Shown here in pieces: positions 63,232 through 64,000 of a stretch of 64,000 bases of DNA. The stretch covers positions 1 to 64,000 of the forward strand of contig PDTX01000009.1 of NCBI GenBank assembly GCA_002749065.1, read 5' to 3'. The stretch is from Bacteroidia bacterium (GTDB lineage Bacteria > Bacteroidota > Bacteroidia > Bacteroidales > CAJPTX01). The notes below the pieces were generated by a model that saw nothing but the letters and a program-made list of their open reading frames with translations, ran no database searches and was not told the DNA's origin. The translations under genes and the position numbers were made by a program. The stretch's first letter is position 1. Each line of letters begins with the position of its first letter.

Positions 63232-64000
63232 CTATGGTTCACCTCTTTGATATACCTTTTCCACGATTTGCCGTGAACCAGCCACTCGTTCTCTAAATAC
63301 AAATTTCAAATCGATCCTTTTAGAGGTAGGTCCTGTTAATACAACAATATTCAGCGATTTATACGTGATAGGATACTCTTTATTGATTTCCATATTAATG
63401 GTTTCAAAATGCTTGTCAGCGAATGCCAAACGTACCCCATGCCAACTATCAGCTTCATAGGCAATGGTATATGGTGAATCAGCGCTCAGGTCCGGATCAC
63501 CGTCCACATTAAACTCAAACGACAGATGACCATGCGAATGCTCAATAAGATTTACATCGAACTTGCGCCTCTCGATTGCGCTCGGGATTGTGAAGCTACC
63601 ATGCGCCACCTGCTTGTGGTTATCCTCTATGGTAACACGCACCTCATGCGCATGGCAGTCCCTACGCCCCTCCTCTATGTTGTAACGCAACGACTCGTAC
63701 TCCATGACTATCTCCTCCGCTTTTATATCCCGGGCGCTGACAGAAAAAAACTCTGTCGGGTTGCTAGTTAATGAGTGCTCATTACCCTGGTAGTACAGAC
63801 GGCCGTGCCCCTCCACTTGGCTGAATCTAATCTGATACGAACTGCTCACATTGAAATCCCCCTCTTCGATATTGAGCCTCATCTTTACCTGCACCTTCTC
63901 TCCCTTCTCCACCTCGGGTTTATCACGCGAAAAGTCCCTGATGCTGAATTTCGGGAATCTTTCCTCCTCCGCCTCGAAGGTAAGCTCCACCGCTTGCTTG
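63232..64000 (-). CDS. Partial TraQ/DUF3872-like protein, runs off the window
   Basis: At least 252 residues, open to the window edge; the apparent GTG start at 63990 is probably internal. The frame is KQAVELTFEAEEERFPKF and then VEKGEKVQVKMRLNIEEGDFN, SSYQIRFSQVEGHGRLYYQGNE and HEVRVTIEDNHKQVAHGSF, which resemble the Ig-like plan of conjugal-transfer TraQ (DUF3872) proteins. A second unit (DVNLIEHSHGHLSFEF ... LSADSPYTIAYEADSWHGVRLAF) echoes the 62782-63138 fragment. GC is visibly lower than in the rest of the window. It may mark the edge of a mobile element, or a standalone surface-protein family. The 5' end is missing. Confidence 0.5.
   Translation of the reverse strand, partial: KQAVELTFEAEEERFPKFSIRDFSRDKPEVEKGEKVQVKMRLNIEEGDFNVSSSYQIRFSQVEGHGRLYYQGNEHSLTSNPTEFFSVSARDIKAEEIVMEYESLRYNIEEGRRDCHAHEVRVTIEDNHKQVAHGSFTIPSAIERRKFDVNLIEHSHGHLSFEFNVDGDPDLSADSPYTIAYEADSWHGVRLAFADKHFETINMEINKEYPITYKSLNIVVLTGPTSKRIDLKFVFRERVAGSRQIVEKVYQRGEP

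Overview
The window is a GC-rich (roughly 60-65% by eye) chromosomal segment of a Bacteroidota bacterium, most likely a Bacteroidales member with a Porphyromonas-like gene set. The signs are a T9SS type B sorting domain, a DUF4270 lipoprotein, the GT5-like/DUF4270/glmS gene run, a TGS-type nucleoside kinase, an FtsH/CdsA cluster, the malic enzyme-phosphotransacetylase fusion, and repeated TAnnTTTG promoter boxes instead of sigma70-type boxes. Glutaminase, two sodium:amino-acid symporters, a YfcC-type carrier and malic enzyme suggest amino-acid fermentation. The species cannot be named from the sequence alone.

Layout. 0.2-6.3 kb is an accessory block on the minus strand. It holds two proteins sharing a swapped module (one with a WGR domain, one with an STM3941-like membrane tail), an Rpn-type nuclease, a frameshifted DUF4274-like gene, fragments and a 47-bp repeat, a TfoX-like protein and a membrane protein. 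6.3-24.5 kb is mostly housekeeping: a lipoprotein, glsA-orf-rlmN, two NSS transporters, rel, a T9SS cargo protein, an M16 peptidase pair, an FMN oxidoreductase, cdsA, a DUF2007 protein, ftsH and rsfS. 24.9-32.3 kb holds a SUMF1-like lipoprotein divergent from an RND transporter, then a large VIT/VWA/DUF2135 surface protein with a small membrane partner. A decayed gene with two amber codons follows at 32.3-32.9 kb.

32.9-43.8 kb (minus) has an OmpL47-like repeat protein coupled to a TPR-SpoIIE phosphatase, a GH73/LysM muramidase, a NifU-like protein, Mrp, RidA, tRNA-Lys(CTT), and the glmS-DUF4270-GT5 operon. 44-59.7 kb has a YfcC carrier, a calcium-binding outer-membrane protein with a SPOR-like partner, a nucleoside kinase divergent from a DUF2851 protein, maeB, a gamma-carbonic-anhydrase-like protein, CopA, and a two-gene operon joining a YbjN-like protein to a cytoplasmic trypsin-like protease. 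59.9-61.9 kb encodes a class I lysyl-tRNA synthetase fused to a C-terminal tRNA-binding domain, unexpected in this phylum. The last 1.9 kb falls in GC and carries related lipoprotein-like or TraQ-like genes with a duplicated leader sequence; the last gene runs off the window.

The strongest leads are the fused class I LysRS, the YbjN/protease operon, and the module-swapping block beside the Rpn nuclease.
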